64,000 nucleotides of DNA from Candidatus Aminicenantota bacterium (GCA_026393835.1 JAPKZK010000041.1:62001-126000); one strand, 5' to 3'; shown: positions 41,685 through 50,069, counted from the stretch's first letter. Notes: a model not told the origin generated them from the sequence alone. Made by a program: numbers and translations.

Positions 41685-44057
41685 CTATTTCCTCTTTCCT
41701 TTTCGTTTGGGTTTTTTCGCGCTTTTTTCCACCAGTTCCAGACAATCTTCCAGGGATAGACTTGCGGGGTCCGTAGTTTTGGGAATTTTATAATTGTTCT
41801 TTTGGTAAGAGATATAGGGCCCCCATCTGCCGTTTAATACCCGGACCTCCGGATTTTCCTCGAATATGTTAATGACCTTTTTACTGTCCGCTTCCCTTTT
41901 TTCGACAATCAATTCGATGGACCGGTCCAATTGAATCGTATAAGGATCATCCACGCCTTTTTTCAAACTGTAAAAGGAAGCTTGATGCCTTACATAAGGA
42001 CCGAAACGGCCGATGGCAACCACGACATCATGCCCCTCATATTGCCCCAGGGTCCTGGGAAGCTCGAACAATTCCAGCGCTTCCCCCAGGGAAATGGTTT
42101 CCAGTCGCTGATCCGGTCGGAGTTTGGCAAACCTGGGTTTTTCCACGTTCTCAGTCTCCCCGTTCTCTTTGCCGTTGATACTCTCACCCAACTGCGCCAG
42201 GGGACCATATTTACCGATTCGGACATACACCGATTTTCCTGTTTTAGGATCGATTCCCAGGTTCCGTTCGCCGGTTTTGCGCTGTGATACTTCTATGGTC
42301 TCCGTCACTTTTTGATGAAAGGGCTTGTAAAAGTGATCGATCATCTTATACCACACCAGCTTCCCCAGGGCGATTTCATCGAACTTTTTCTCTACAGACG
42401 CGGTGAAATTATAATCCATGATGCCCTGGAAATACTTGCACAGGAAATCGGTAACCACCATGCCGATATCGGTGGGGAATAATTTGTTTTTTTCGGCGCC
42501 GGTGATTTCGGTTTTGACTTCTTCTTTAATGCGACCCTGTATTAGAGTAATGACGGCGTACTCCCGCGAGACCCCTTCCCGTTCTTCTTTCACCACGTAG
42601 CCGCGCTGTTGGATAGTGGAAATGGTGGGCGCATAAGTGGAAGGGCGACCGATGCCCATTTCCTCCAGTTTCTTGACCAGGCTGGCCTCTGTATAGCGTG
42701 GGGGCCGTAGACTGAAATGCTCGACGGCGTCGATGCCGCGGGCATCCAACGGGTCGCCGGGTTTTATGGGCGGCAGCAACCCGGCGCCATCCTCGCCTTC
42801 CTCGCCTATTTCCATATCCATGGATTCGGTGTAAACTTTGAGAAAGCCGTCAAACTTTAACACTTCACCCCTGGCAATGAAATCTTCATCGGTGGTGGAA
42901 ATATCGATGGTAACGGTTGTCTTTTCCAGTTTCGCATCGCTCATCTGGGAGGCGATGGTTCGTTTCCAGATCAGGTCATAGAGTTTTTTCTCCTGTGGGG
43001 TGCCGCTGATCTGGTGTTTATTCATGTAGGTGGGGCGGATGGCTTCGTGGGCTTCCTGGGCCCCTTTGGTTTTGGTTTTAAATTGCCTGGGGGCAGCGTA
43101 ATCGGGACCGAATTCTTGCGTGATTTCCTCTTTGGCCGAGTTGATGGCCAGGCCGGAGAGATGCACGGAATCTGTTCGCATATAGGTGATATTACCGCTT
43201 TCATAAAGACCTTGCGCGACCTTCATGGTTTGGGCCACGGAAAACCCTAATTTCCGGCTGGCTTCCTGCTGCAATGTGGAGGTGGTAAACGGCGGGGCCG
43301 GCGACTTTTTGGAGGGTTTGGTAACGATATCCTTTACTTTGAATTCCGCGTCTTTGCATTTCTCCAGGAAGTCCAGCACTTCCTGGCGGTCTTTCAACCG
43401 TTTGGGCAGTTCGGCTTTCAATTGGAGTTTTTTATTGTCTTTATTGGGAACATGAAACAGGGCGGAAACTTTATAGGAAGAAGTGCTTTTAAAGTCCTGG
43501 ATTTCCCGTTCCCGGTCCACCAGCAATCGCACCGCCACGGATTGGACGCGACCGGCCGATAGGGAAGGTTTTACTTTTTTCCACAAAATGGGGGACAATT
43601 CAAACCCCACCAGGCGGTCGAGAATACGACGGGCCTGCTGGGCGTCGACAAGGTTCTGATCGACTTGCCTGGGATTGGCTACGGCGTAAAGAATCGCGTC
43701 TTTGGTAATTTCATCGAACACGATCCGCCGGGTATTTTCACTGTTCAATTTGAGAACCTCTGCCAGGTGCCAGGCAATGGCTTCGCCTTCACGGTCCTCG
43801 TCAGTCGCCAGCCAGAAATTTTCTGTTTTTTCCGCCAGCTTTTTCAACTCGGCCACAACTTTTCTCTTTTCCAGTGAGATTTCATATTGGGGTTTGTAAT
43901 TGTTCTCTTTCTCGATGCCGAAATTCTTTTTTACCAGGTCGCGGATATGGCCGAAACTGGAGGCTACCTGGAAATCCTTTCCCAGGAATTTCTCGATGGT
44001 CTTGGCTTTTGCCGGTGACTCGACGATGACTAAATTTCTAATACTATTACTGCTAAT
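41685..44057 (-). CDS. topA: DNA topoisomerase I, probable ATT start codon
   Basis: A 790-residue type IA topoisomerase that relaxes negative supercoils. The TOPRIM domain begins LVIVESPAKAKTIEKFLG and holds the DEDREGEAIAW motif; the active-site tyrosine is in GNITYMRTDSV. After the core there are C-terminal LGIDPKTGK-type topoisomerase repeats and a basic tail. The conserved N-terminus lies upstream of the first possible GTG (43856), and no ATG, GTG or TTG occurs in this part of the frame. An ATT at 44057-44055, six bases after AAGGAG, is the only sensible start. It would give MISSNSIRNLVIVES. Confidence 0.93.
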   Translation of the reverse strand: MSSNSIRNLVIVESPAKAKTIEKFLGKDFQVASSFGHIRDLVKKNFGIEKENNYKPQYEISLEKRKVVAELKKLAEKTENFWLATDEDREGEAIAWHLAEVLKLNSENTRRIVFDEITKDAILYAVANPRQVDQNLVDAQQARRILDRLVGFELSPILWKKVKPSLSAGRVQSVAVRLLVDREREIQDFKSTSSYKVSALFHVPNKDNKKLQLKAELPKRLKDRQEVLDFLEKCKDAEFKVKDIVTKPSKKSPAPPFTTSTLQQEASRKLGFSVAQTMKVAQGLYESGNITYMRTDSVHLSGLAINSAKEEITQEFGPDYAAPRQFKTKTKGAQEAHEAIRPTYMNKHQISGTPQEKKLYDLIWKRTIASQMSDAKLEKTTVTIDISTTDEDFIARGEVLKFDGFLKVYTESMDMEIGEEGEDGAGLLPPIKPGDPLDARGIDAVEHFSLRPPRYTEASLVKKLEEMGIGRPSTYAPTISTIQQRGYVVKEEREGVSREYAVITLIQGRIKEEVKTEITGAEKNKLFPTDIGMVVTDFLCKYFQGIMDYNFTASVEKKFDEIALGKLVWYKMIDHFYKPFHQKVTETIEVSQRKTGERNLGIDPKTGKSVYVRIGKYGPLAQLGESINGKENGETENVEKPRFAKLRPDQRLETISLGEALELFELPRTLGQYEGHDVVVAIGRFGPYVRHQASFYSLKKGVDDPYTIQLDRSIELIVEKREADSKKVINIFEENPEVRVLNGRWGPYISYQKNNYKIPKTTDPASLSLEDCLELVEKSAKKPKRKGKRK

Positions 44058-44069
44058 GGTAGTCTCCTT
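44055..44069 (-). promoter_or_regulatory. AAGGAG site and ATT start codon of topA
   Basis: On the minus strand the sequence reads AAGGAG-ACTACC-ATT-AGC. The spacing is ideal. An in-frame TGA lies eight codons upstream of the ATT, and none of the codons between is ATG, GTG or TTG. Confidence 0.75.
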
Positions 44070-44186
44070 GTTATCTATTATTCATCATTTTTCATATTTC
44101 AAATTATTTTTTTTGCCGTTCCCGGCAAGGTACAGATTCTATAAAAAAATTGGGGAAATGTAAAGAGAAATATTTTTTTTCTCCGG

Positions 44187-44215
44187 TTGATTTTATTTTC
44201 AAATAAATTTATCAT
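44187..44215 (+). promoter_or_regulatory. Promoter of DNPH1-like gene
   Basis: TTGATT (44187-44192), 17-bp spacer, TATCAT (44210-44215). Confidence 0.5.
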
Positions 44216-44263
44216 TGGGTATTATGTATTCAGGCATGGTTATTCAAGTGAAAAGAGGCGAAT

Positions 44264-44698
44264 GTGAATAAAGTAATGAAGAACATTTATTTTTGCGGTT
44301 CGATTGCCGGCGGTAGGCAATACCTGGAAGTATATCAAAAAATAGTCGCCTATCTTAAAGCGGCGGGGCGGCGGGTATTGACCGAGCACGTGGTGCACCC
44401 CGATGTGCTGGCAATGGAAAAGAGGTATACGCCGGAACAAATTTACGTTCGCGATATCGAATGGCTCAAGGAGTGTGACGGTGTAATCGCGGAGGTCAGT
44501 AATCCTTCGTTGGGAGTGGGGTATGAGATTTGTTATGCCTTACGGATTGGCAAGCCGGTGCTTTGTCTTTACCGGAGGGGTATTTTTCTAACCCGGATGA
44601 TCCTGGGTAACACGTCGAATGGGGTTTCGGTGCGAGATTATGAAACCGATTCGGAGTGGGAAAAGTTCATCGATTCATTTCTTAGTCGCCAGGGATAA
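44264..44698 (+). CDS. DNPH1/RCL-like 2'-deoxynucleoside 5'-phosphate N-hydrolase
   Basis: A 144-residue enzyme close to animal DNPH1: YFCGSIAGGRQYLEVYQKIV holds the phosphate-binding start, VLTEHV the conserved strand, then DIEWLKECDGVIAEVSNPSLGVGYE, where the glutamate after GVGY is the catalytic residue. DNPH1 splits deoxynucleoside monophosphates, notably hydroxymethyl-dUMP, and so keeps modified bases out of DNA. The start is GTG at 44264 with AGAGG upstream; ATG at 44276 is an alternative. It stands alone between topA (divergent) and a convergent DJ-1 gene. Confidence 0.88.
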   Translation: MNKVMKNIYFCGSIAGGRQYLEVYQKIVAYLKAAGRRVLTEHVVHPDVLAMEKRYTPEQIYVRDIEWLKECDGVIAEVSNPSLGVGYEICYALRIGKPVLCLYRRGIFLTRMILGNTSNGVSVRDYETDSEWEKFIDSFLSRQG

Positions 44699-44728
44699 CG
44701 CAAACGAATTACGATCTGCCATAAAGAT

Positions 44729-44816
44729 AGCCGCGAAGAACGCGAAGGACCGCGAAGAAAAAAAGAAAAAAACTTGGTGTTTCTTTGTGCCTTGGTGTCT
44801 TGGTGGCTATTTTCAT
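44729..44816. repeat. Dispersed GCGAAG repeat plus CTTGGTGTCTTGGTGG repeat
   Basis: AGCCGCGAAGAACGCGAAGG (from 44729), a short A-rich bridge, then GTGCCTTGGTGTCTTGGTGG (from 44788). The same two-part unit is at 47014-47082, including the A-rich bridge. Confidence 0.8.
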
Positions 44817-45376
44817 GTCACTACCATGGGGTCTGCTACCTCCTTTGCTTTTTCAGGACCGAAGAGCAGTTCCACCAGTTTTAGGGAAAACTCGATGGCG
44901 GTTCCGGGTCCCTGGCTGGTGATACAGTTTCCATCGACTACCACGCGGGCGTTTACTGCTTCGGTATCTGAATTCTCAAAGGTGTTTATCCGGCCCGGGT
45001 GGCAGGTGGCCCGGCGTCGGAACAGGAGGCCGTGTGGGTAAAGGACGATGGCCGGTGCGGCGCAAATGGCTGCGTATAGTTTTCCTTCCCGGTTTTGGTT
45101 TTTCAGGAGTTGGATCAATTCTTTGGAATCGTGCAGGTGTTGGGCGCCGGGCATGCCGCCCGGGAGTGCGATCAGGTCATACCGGACATCGATGCATTCG
45201 TTAATCGAGCAATCCGCAACCAGTTTTACACCCCGGGAAGCGGTAACCTCTAAACGTTCCTTCATCACGGAGGCCACGGTAACATCGGCGCCGGCGCGTC
45301 TTAAGATATCGATAATGGCCACTGCTTCGATTTCTTCGACGCCGTCGGCAATGGGCGCCAATACTATTTTGGACAT
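44813..45376 (-). CDS. DJ-1/PfpI family protein
   Basis: A 187-residue protein of the DJ-1 (ThiJ/YajL) group. It has the strand start IVLAPIADGVEEIEA, ending in the conserved glutamate, the nucleophile elbow AAICAAPAIVL with the reactive cysteine, and the C-terminal TSQGPGTAIEFSLKLVELL. Family members repair or detoxify carbonyl damage or act as chaperones. GGAGG precedes the ATG. It lies 30 bp after the peroxiredoxin gene on the same strand, so the two form an oxidative-stress operon. Confidence 0.9.
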   Translation of the reverse strand: MSKIVLAPIADGVEEIEAVAIIDILRRAGADVTVASVMKERLEVTASRGVKLVADCSINECIDVRYDLIALPGGMPGAQHLHDSKELIQLLKNQNREGKLYAAICAAPAIVLYPHGLLFRRRATCHPGRINTFENSDTEAVNARVVVDGNCITSQGPGTAIEFSLKLVELLFGPEKAKEVADPMVVT

Positions 45377-45406
45377 ATTACCTCCAGGTATTTGCGGTGG
45401 GTTTGG

Positions 45407-45859
45407 TTATTTTTTCAAAAACTCGATGATTTCCTTTATATCCGGCAGTTCCGGGATATCATAGATTTTGATGAAAATGATTTTTCCTTCTTCATCGATG
45501 ATAACATTGGCTCTCATGGAGGAGCCTTCTTTTTCCCGGAACAGGTCCAGGCTTTTGGCGACGCCGCCGTGGGGCCAGAAATCGGCAAGTAGGCGAACGT
45601 TTTCGATTTCTAATTCTTTGGCCCATGCGCCTTTGGCAAAGGGCTGGTCGATGCTGATGCCCAAAGGCACGGTATTCAATTGTTTAAAGGTTTCGGCGTT
45701 TTCTTCCAGCGATTTCATCTGGTTGGCGCATACGGATGTAAAAGCCAGGGGATGAAAGGATAGTAATATTTTCTTTCCTCTCAAGTCTGAGCTTTTGATT
45801 GGTTTATTGTCCTGGTCCCTGAGCACAAAATCTTGTAATTTATCTCCCACGTTTTTCAT
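45407..45859 (-). CDS. Peroxiredoxin (AhpC/TSA family, probably one-cysteine)
   Basis: A 150-residue thiol peroxidase: the active-site phrase is HPLAFTSVCANQM, with the peroxidatic cysteine after FTSV. No other cysteine occurs, so this is a 1-Cys peroxiredoxin needing an external reductant. The later GVAKSLDLFREKEG and ANVIIDEEGKI fit the BCP/AhpC type. GGAGG precedes the ATG, and a promoter TTGAAA-17-TACAAT lies upstream. It is co-transcribed with the DJ-1 gene. Confidence 0.9.
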   Translation of the reverse strand: MKNVGDKLQDFVLRDQDNKPIKSSDLRGKKILLSFHPLAFTSVCANQMKSLEENAETFKQLNTVPLGISIDQPFAKGAWAKELEIENVRLLADFWPHGGVAKSLDLFREKEGSSMRANVIIDEEGKIIFIKIYDIPELPDIKEIIEFLKK

Positions 45860-45882
45860 GGTTTCCTCCTTTTTCTCTGATT

Positions 45883-45911
45883 ATTGTATAATTTCGAAAA
45901 AAGATTTTCAA
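45883..45911 (-). promoter_or_regulatory. Promoter of peroxiredoxin/DJ-1 operon
   Basis: On the minus strand TTGAAA (45911-45906), 17-bp spacer, TACAAT (45888-45883). Confidence 0.6.
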
Positions 45912-45998
45912 GTTAAATAAAAGTTTTTGTCTAACAAAAGTTTTTGTCCAACTTTTTTCAAAAAGTTGGCCGCCGGAGGCATTATTTTAATAAAAGCC

Positions 45999-46027
45999 TT
46001 GAAACAGGAAATATAATTTCCTATAAT
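45999..46027 (+). promoter_or_regulatory. Leaderless, operator-covered promoter of XRE gene
   Basis: TTGAAA (45999-46004), 17-bp spacer, TATAAT (46022-46027), ATG six bases later. The palindrome AGGAAAT-ATA-ATTTCCT (46006-46022) fills the spacer between the boxes, where a bound repressor would block polymerase. Confidence 0.75.
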
Positions 46028-46033
46028 AGAAGT

Positions 46034-46426
46034 ATGGAAAAAAAATATTTTATTAATCAGTCAAATAAAGTGAATCAGTCACCGGAAACCAGGGATATCC
46101 GGGAATGGCTTTCTCAATATCCGGGTTACAAAGAGCAAGTCAAAGGGATCCGGGAATCATTGGGCCTGACGCAAGAGCAACTGGCCAAAATGGTGGACCG
46201 TACTCCCAGGGCGATTCGCACCATTGAAAATGGGGAAGCGTTTCCCAGGATCAGTACTTTACAGAGTATTGCCGAGGCCCTCAATGCGGACTTGAATATT
46301 TTCCTGGTTCCCAGACAGGGAATTCCCCCGGTTCAAAACAAAAAAAGTAAACCTAAAGACAACCGAGAGGAAATTATATTTCCTCTCGAAGACAAAAATG
46401 ATATCTGTTTCGGAGAAACCGATTAG
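46034..46426 (+). CDS. XRE-type helix-turn-helix regulator
   Basis: A 130-residue protein. The helix-turn-helix domain covers residues about 35-90: KGIRESLGLTQEQLAKMVDR, then TPRAIRTIENGEAFPRISTL with the recognition helix, and ALNADLNIFLVP. The N-terminus and C-terminal tail (KKSKPKDNREE) are unstructured. It is likely an autorepressor: its promoter spacer is a perfect palindrome and the same 17-bp palindrome recurs near its own 3' end. The transcript is probably leaderless. No partner toxin is intact next to it. Confidence 0.85.
   Translation: MEKKYFINQSNKVNQSPETRDIREWLSQYPGYKEQVKGIRESLGLTQEQLAKMVDRTPRAIRTIENGEAFPRISTLQSIAEALNADLNIFLVPRQGIPPVQNKKSKPKDNREEIIFPLEDKNDICFGETD
46364..46388. promoter_or_regulatory. 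25-bp perfect palindrome inside 3' end of XRE gene
   Basis: CGAGAGGAAAT-TAT-ATTTCCTCTCG. Its core AGGAAATTATATTTCCT is the exact reverse complement of the operator-like palindrome in the gene's promoter. Confidence 0.7.
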
Positions 46427-46654
46427 TGTATCCACTTCCCAAAAAGATAGAATAGTAAAGTACGGTTTGTATGAGCAGGCGGGGGTGAAGTATTATTGCA
46501 TAGTAGACCCGGAAACAAAAAGCGCCGTGGTATTTTCGCTGCAAGATCGGGGGAAAAATACGGGGCAGAAGAGGAGTTCAAAGAAGGGAAAATGTTTTTT
46601 GATTTAGGGTCCTGTCAGATCGAATTGGACTTCAGGAAAGTTTTCGATATTTAA
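46398..46654 (+). pseudogene. Uma2-family (DUF820) nuclease, frameshifted C-terminal remnant
   Basis: The end of a Uma2-type restriction-endonuclease-like gene. The first frame reads SQKDRIVKYGLYEQAGVKYY then CIVDPETKSAVVFSLQD, where the family's conserved VKYYCIVDP strand is clear. An indel near 46545 shifts the frame; the second part reads EEEFKEGKMFFDLGSCQIE, then LDFRKVFDI and stop. The N-terminal two thirds, with most of the nuclease fold, are missing. A shorter copy of the same tail is at 51502-51543. Confidence 0.75.
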
Positions 46655-46765
46655 TTTAAGCACGCTTTCTTTCTTCTTTCCTGGCCCTCATTCGGCCTAA
46701 AATATGTTAGATTTAGGGTTCGAAGACAGATAAAAGCATTAATTTACCACAGAAAACGCCTTCTT

Positions 46766-46954
46766 ATTCCTTGTTGAGAAATAAAAATCCTTCCCCAGGC
46801 GAGCATTTTCCTGCAAAGGAAATTATATTCCTCGCTAAGGCGTAATTATTTCTTCTCGAGCAATTATATTCCTTGCTCAGAAATAAATATTCCTCCCCCA
46901 GCAATTCCATTCCTTCCCCGGAAATTTTAGTCCTCCCCCGGAAATACAATATCT
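46766..46954. repeat. Array of about ten degenerate operator-like units, 20-21 bp apart
   Basis: Units such as GGAAATTATATTCCTCGC, GCAATTATATTCCTTGC and GAAATAAATATTCCTCCCC repeat with their CCT at 46769, 46789, 46810, 46830, 46851, 46871, 46892, 46912, 46932 and 46952. Their core is that of the XRE-promoter palindrome. Spacing of two helical turns puts all on one face of the DNA. Confidence 0.75.
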
Positions 46955-47013
46955 CTATAATCCCTTTGCAATTAATTCTTGTATGAGATATACTATAGAA
47001 TCCGGTATAAATT

Positions 47014-47082
47014 AGCCGCGAAGAACGCGAAGGACCGCGAAGAAATAAAAAAAAACATTGGCGCCTTGGTGTCCTGGTGGCA
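47014..47082. repeat. Dispersed GCGAAG plus CTTGGTGTC repeat
   Basis: AGCCGCGAAGAACGCGAAGG from 47014, identical for 31 bases to the copy at 44729, with GCGCCTTGGTGTCCTGGTGG from 47061. It forms the leader of the second XRE gene. Confidence 0.8.
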
Positions 47083-47103
47083 AAAACAATTTGGAGCAAG
47101 CGA

Positions 47104-47541
47104 ATGAGAAAAAGTACTGAAAGTATCAGGGGGGGAGTTGCGCGTCGGTTGGCAAAACTGAGGTATCTATACAATTATCCTTTACAGGAGATGGCCAGGA
47201 GGGTGGGGCTTTCCAGCAGCGGGTATTTTAAGAATGAAAATGGCGTCTCCTTTCCCAAATTAGAAACGCTGCAGCGATTGGAGAAAGATTTCGATGTCTC
47301 CATGGATTGGCTGATATTCAATAAGGGGCCGATACATTATAAGGATGTGCTGGCGGGGAAGGGCGTGGAAAAGATATCACCTTCTTTAGAAGCCACCGTG
47401 CCTGAGATAAAGGAGTTAATGGGATGCATGGAGCAGGACATTTTGTTCCGGCATGAAGTATTGGTTTTTTTCTATAAGTATAGAAACAAAAAGCCGGAGT
47501 CCCTGGAACAAGAGAGGGAAACCGGGGCAGGGAAAAAATAA
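47104..47541 (+). CDS. XRE-type helix-turn-helix regulator, second
   Basis: A 145-residue protein with a helix-turn-helix domain at residues about 8-68: VARRLAKLRYLYNYPLQEMA, RRVGLSSSGYFKNENGVSFP and KLETLQRLEKDFDVSMDWLIFNKG, the last typical of phage-repressor-like C1 proteins. The rest is helical (MEQDILFRHEVLVFFYKY) and may dimerise. GGAG lies eight bases before the ATG. It lies downstream of the operator-like array and 69 bp before RhuM. Its target is unknown. Confidence 0.8.
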   Translation: MRKSTESIRGGVARRLAKLRYLYNYPLQEMARRVGLSSSGYFKNENGVSFPKLETLQRLEKDFDVSMDWLIFNKGPIHYKDVLAGKGVEKISPSLEATVPEIKELMGCMEQDILFRHEVLVFFYKYRNKKPESLEQERETGAGKK

Positions 47542-47610
47542 TTATGGCCACAAACAGACGACGAACACGGACAGGAGTGGTTTAAATGGATATCATGAGG
47601 AGGATGTGTC

Positions 47611-48672
47611 ATGAGTAAAAACGATAATAAAAACATGCCAGTCTATGCTAAAGGTGAGATCCTGGTCTACCAAACTGATGACGGGCGCGTGAAATTGGAT
47701 GTTCGTTTAGAAGGTGAAACAGTTTGGTTGACCCAGCAAATGATGGCGGAATTGTTTCAAACGACAAAACAGAATATTGGGCAACATTTGAAAAATATCT
47801 TTGAAGAAGGCGAATTAGACCAAAATTCAGTTGTAAAGAAATTCTTTACAACTGCCACTGATGGTAAAAATTACAAAACAAGTTTTTACAATTTAGATGC
47901 TGTTATTTCAACAGGTTACCGCATTAAAAGCCTGATTGCCACGCGCTTTCGTATATGGGCCACCCAACGGTTAAAAGAGTACATTATCAAAGGTTTCGTT
48001 ATGGATGATGAGCGGTTAAAGAACCCGCTGGTCAAAGGTTCTGCTGTTCCTGATTATTTTGATGAAATGTTGGCAAGAATCCGGGACATCCGCGCCAGCG
48101 AACGGCGGATGTACTTACGGGTGAAAGAAATCTTTTCCATGGCGGCAGATTATGAGCCTACCTGGAACGAGACCACGAAGTTCTTCAGCGTTATTCAGAA
48201 CAAACTACATTTTGCAGCAACCGGCATGACCGCAGCCGAGTTGATTAAGTCACGCGCCAATCATTTGCTGCCTAATATGGGACTCACCGCCTGGAAGGAT
48301 GGCGAAGTGCGTAAGACTGATATTACCACAGCAAAGAACTATTTGAAAGAAGAAGAAATCGACGAGCTAAACCGGATTGTAACCATGTGGCTGGATTTTG
48401 CCGAAGACCAGGCTAAGCGTCGCAAACAGATCTTCATGAGGGAATGGGAGCAAAGGCTGGATGAGTTTTTGCGTTTTAATGACCGCAGGGTGCTCCTCAA
48501 CGCCGGGAAAGTGAGCAATCAAGTCGCTGAGGACCACGCCAGGGCGGAATATGAAAAATTTAAAGCCCGCAGAAGAGAATACAAAGAGTCTCTAGGGGAA
48601 AAAGACTATATCAAACATTTGGAAGAAGCAGCCAGGTTTTTACCGGAAGAGAAAAAGAACCATTTGAGTTGA
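47611..48672 (+). CDS. RhuM family protein
   Basis: A 353-residue protein of the virulence RhuM family. Conserved stretches are VWLTQQMMAELFQTTKQNIG near residue 40, GKNYKTSFYNLDAVISTGYRI near 95, and RFRIWATQRLKEYIIKGFVMDD near 120; the C-terminal half is helical with AAELIKSRANH. RhuM genes are common on mobile islands beside toxin-antitoxin and restriction genes; the biochemical role is unknown. GGAGGATGTGTC precedes the ATG. It looks intact, unlike its neighbours on both sides. Confidence 0.9.
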   Translation: MSKNDNKNMPVYAKGEILVYQTDDGRVKLDVRLEGETVWLTQQMMAELFQTTKQNIGQHLKNIFEEGELDQNSVVKKFFTTATDGKNYKTSFYNLDAVISTGYRIKSLIATRFRIWATQRLKEYIIKGFVMDDERLKNPLVKGSAVPDYFDEMLARIRDIRASERRMYLRVKEIFSMAADYEPTWNETTKFFSVIQNKLHFAATGMTAAELIKSRANHLLPNMGLTAWKDGEVRKTDITTAKNYLKEEEIDELNRIVTMWLDFAEDQAKRRKQIFMREWEQRLDEFLRFNDRRVLLNAGKVSNQVAEDHARAEYEKFKARRREYKESLGEKDYIKHLEEAARFLPEEKKNHLS

Positions 48673-48789
48673 ATTTTTTTTCTAAGGTGTCAATTTTTTT
48701 ACTGCCTGCATGTTGGGGCTTTTTCGGTTTTTCCCTGCTGTCTTCAAAAACTGCATTTCCCGGGGGATATGGAAAGGGGGTGATTGGGG

Positions 48790-48895
48790 GGTGTGGGATA
48801 AGGAGGTGCATGATTCCCCCTATTTTAATTTTGAAATTCCCGAAGAGAGGCAGTTGAAATATGTCTTGAGAGGATTGCGAAAGATGTATAGTTAG
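48790..48895 (+). pseudogene. Possible gene remnant (C-terminal)
   Basis: A frame without start reading WDKEVHDSPYFNFEIPEERQ, then LKYVLRGLRKMYS and stop; protein-like composition but no family. The rest of the 237-bp spacer after RhuM is T- and G-rich and holds nothing else I recognise. Confidence 0.3.
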
Positions 48896-48909
48896 TTGAA
48901 TCAGTTTTT

Positions 48910-49449
48910 TCAATTATCTAACTTTAAGCCATTGACCATTTTTAGATGTTCCCAAAGAGACTTAACCTCTGATTTCGGCGATTTATGTCTTTTCCCGAAT
49001 GTATCCTGAACAACAATTCTAAATTTGCCATTAAGGTCAATTTTATCTTGAAGTTGCTCAAAAAATTTGCTTAAATTTATCTTGCATTCATATGTTTCAC
49101 CACTCGCAAGGGGCTTGGGGAAATTTTCTGGTTTAATCAGATCAATCCATCCAAAGCTATCGGATTTATTTTTCATATTCTGCTTCCTCTTCTTATAAAA
49201 TTCAAATGAGGGATTTCCAATATGCAATAGGCGATAGCCCCTATTTGTAACAGTGTAACAGAGAACCGGACAATACCCGTCATATCTCTTCCCATTGTTA
49301 TCAATGATAAATTGAGTAGAAAGGTTATAACCGATTTTTAAAGCACTGCGGTGCTTTCTTATAGCATCTATAATGTTCCATACAATGGAAATAGTTGATA
49401 ATACAGAAGCATACGCAATAAAAAAAAGTTCCCATTCGCTGATATTCAT
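48910..49449 (-). CDS. Hypothetical protein with one N-terminal membrane helix
   Basis: A 179-residue protein: a membrane helix at residues about 7-27 (LFFIAYASVLSTISIVWNII) and a soluble beta-rich part with LCYTVTNRGYRLLHIGNPSFE, GWIDLIKPENFPKPLASGE and FRIVVQDTFGKRHKS, which resembles an immunoglobulin-like fold. I do not know the family. GGAG lies before the ATG and a promoter TTGAAA-17-TAATAT (49508-49480, minus strand) lies upstream, so it is likely expressed. Confidence 0.6.
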   Translation of the reverse strand: MNISEWELFFIAYASVLSTISIVWNIIDAIRKHRSALKIGYNLSTQFIIDNNGKRYDGYCPVLCYTVTNRGYRLLHIGNPSFEFYKKRKQNMKNKSDSFGWIDLIKPENFPKPLASGETYECKINLSKFFEQLQDKIDLNGKFRIVVQDTFGKRHKSPKSEVKSLWEHLKMVNGLKLDN

Positions 49450-49479
49450 TTATTTTCTCCATTTTCCTTTCTGAATTAA

Positions 49480-49508
49480 ATATTATCATATGTATCGGTT
49501 ATTTTCAA
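49480..49508 (-). promoter_or_regulatory. Promoter of membrane-helix protein gene
   Basis: On the minus strand TTGAAA (49508-49503), 17-bp spacer, TAATAT (49485-49480). The 49450-49781 spacer holds this and a stretch (about 49606-49650) related to 11385-11418, no gene. Confidence 0.6.
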
Positions 49509-49781
49509 GTATCTTTTATCCTGAATTCACCAGCACTTTTGCCTCCGACGAGGCAGGACCTTTTTGAAAAAAGGTCCCGACGCCCCCCAAAACTTCTAAT
49601 AATAAAAGCTTTCTAGACGTCGAAGGCAATAGTTAATGGTGGATTTAGGTTATTATTATCCATTTTTCTAAATTGAAGAAAAAAAATGACCTGTAATCCT
49701 TCAGATTTTGTCCATGGCGTATCCGCCGCCCTTCATTCCTATTACGGATATGCTTCGGCGGCGGGAACGGGGCCAGGCTGA

Positions 49782-50069
49782 CTAAAACCAAACTCATTGG
49801 GAATTTATTATGATTTAGTGGGCAATGTGTGGGAATGGACGTCTACCACCAACAATGAAGGCGCCCATTTTGTCTGCGGCGGCGCATGGACAGAAGAAAC
49901 CTTTGACCCGGATAAGGAAGTATGGTATCCGCCTGAATATCGCGGCATCAACCTGGGTTTCCGCTGTGTGTGTGACTGGGATAAGATTACGGACGTGAAA
50001 GAGCCGGGGGAACTTTCGAGGAAACCGGCGATTGAAGAAGGTGAGCAAAGGAAGATTGAGATAGATTAG
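49782..50069 (+). pseudogene. Formylglycine-generating enzyme-like (sulfatase-modifying factor) C-terminal remnant
   Basis: The end of a SUMF1/FGE-type gene: KPNSLGIYYDLVGNVWEWTS, then FVCGGAWTEE and GINLGFRCVCDWD. These are the family's GNVWEW, RGGSW-like and GFR motifs. A stop just upstream of LKPN and the lack of the front two thirds show that it is broken; the preceding 100 bp hold no matching frame. The copper cysteines of active FGE are not in this part. Confidence 0.75.

Noticed and set aside
46764..47174. Minus-strand open frame across the repeat array
   Set aside because: The spacing alternates between 20 and 21 bp, so a protein repeat would lose its frame; composition is not protein-like.
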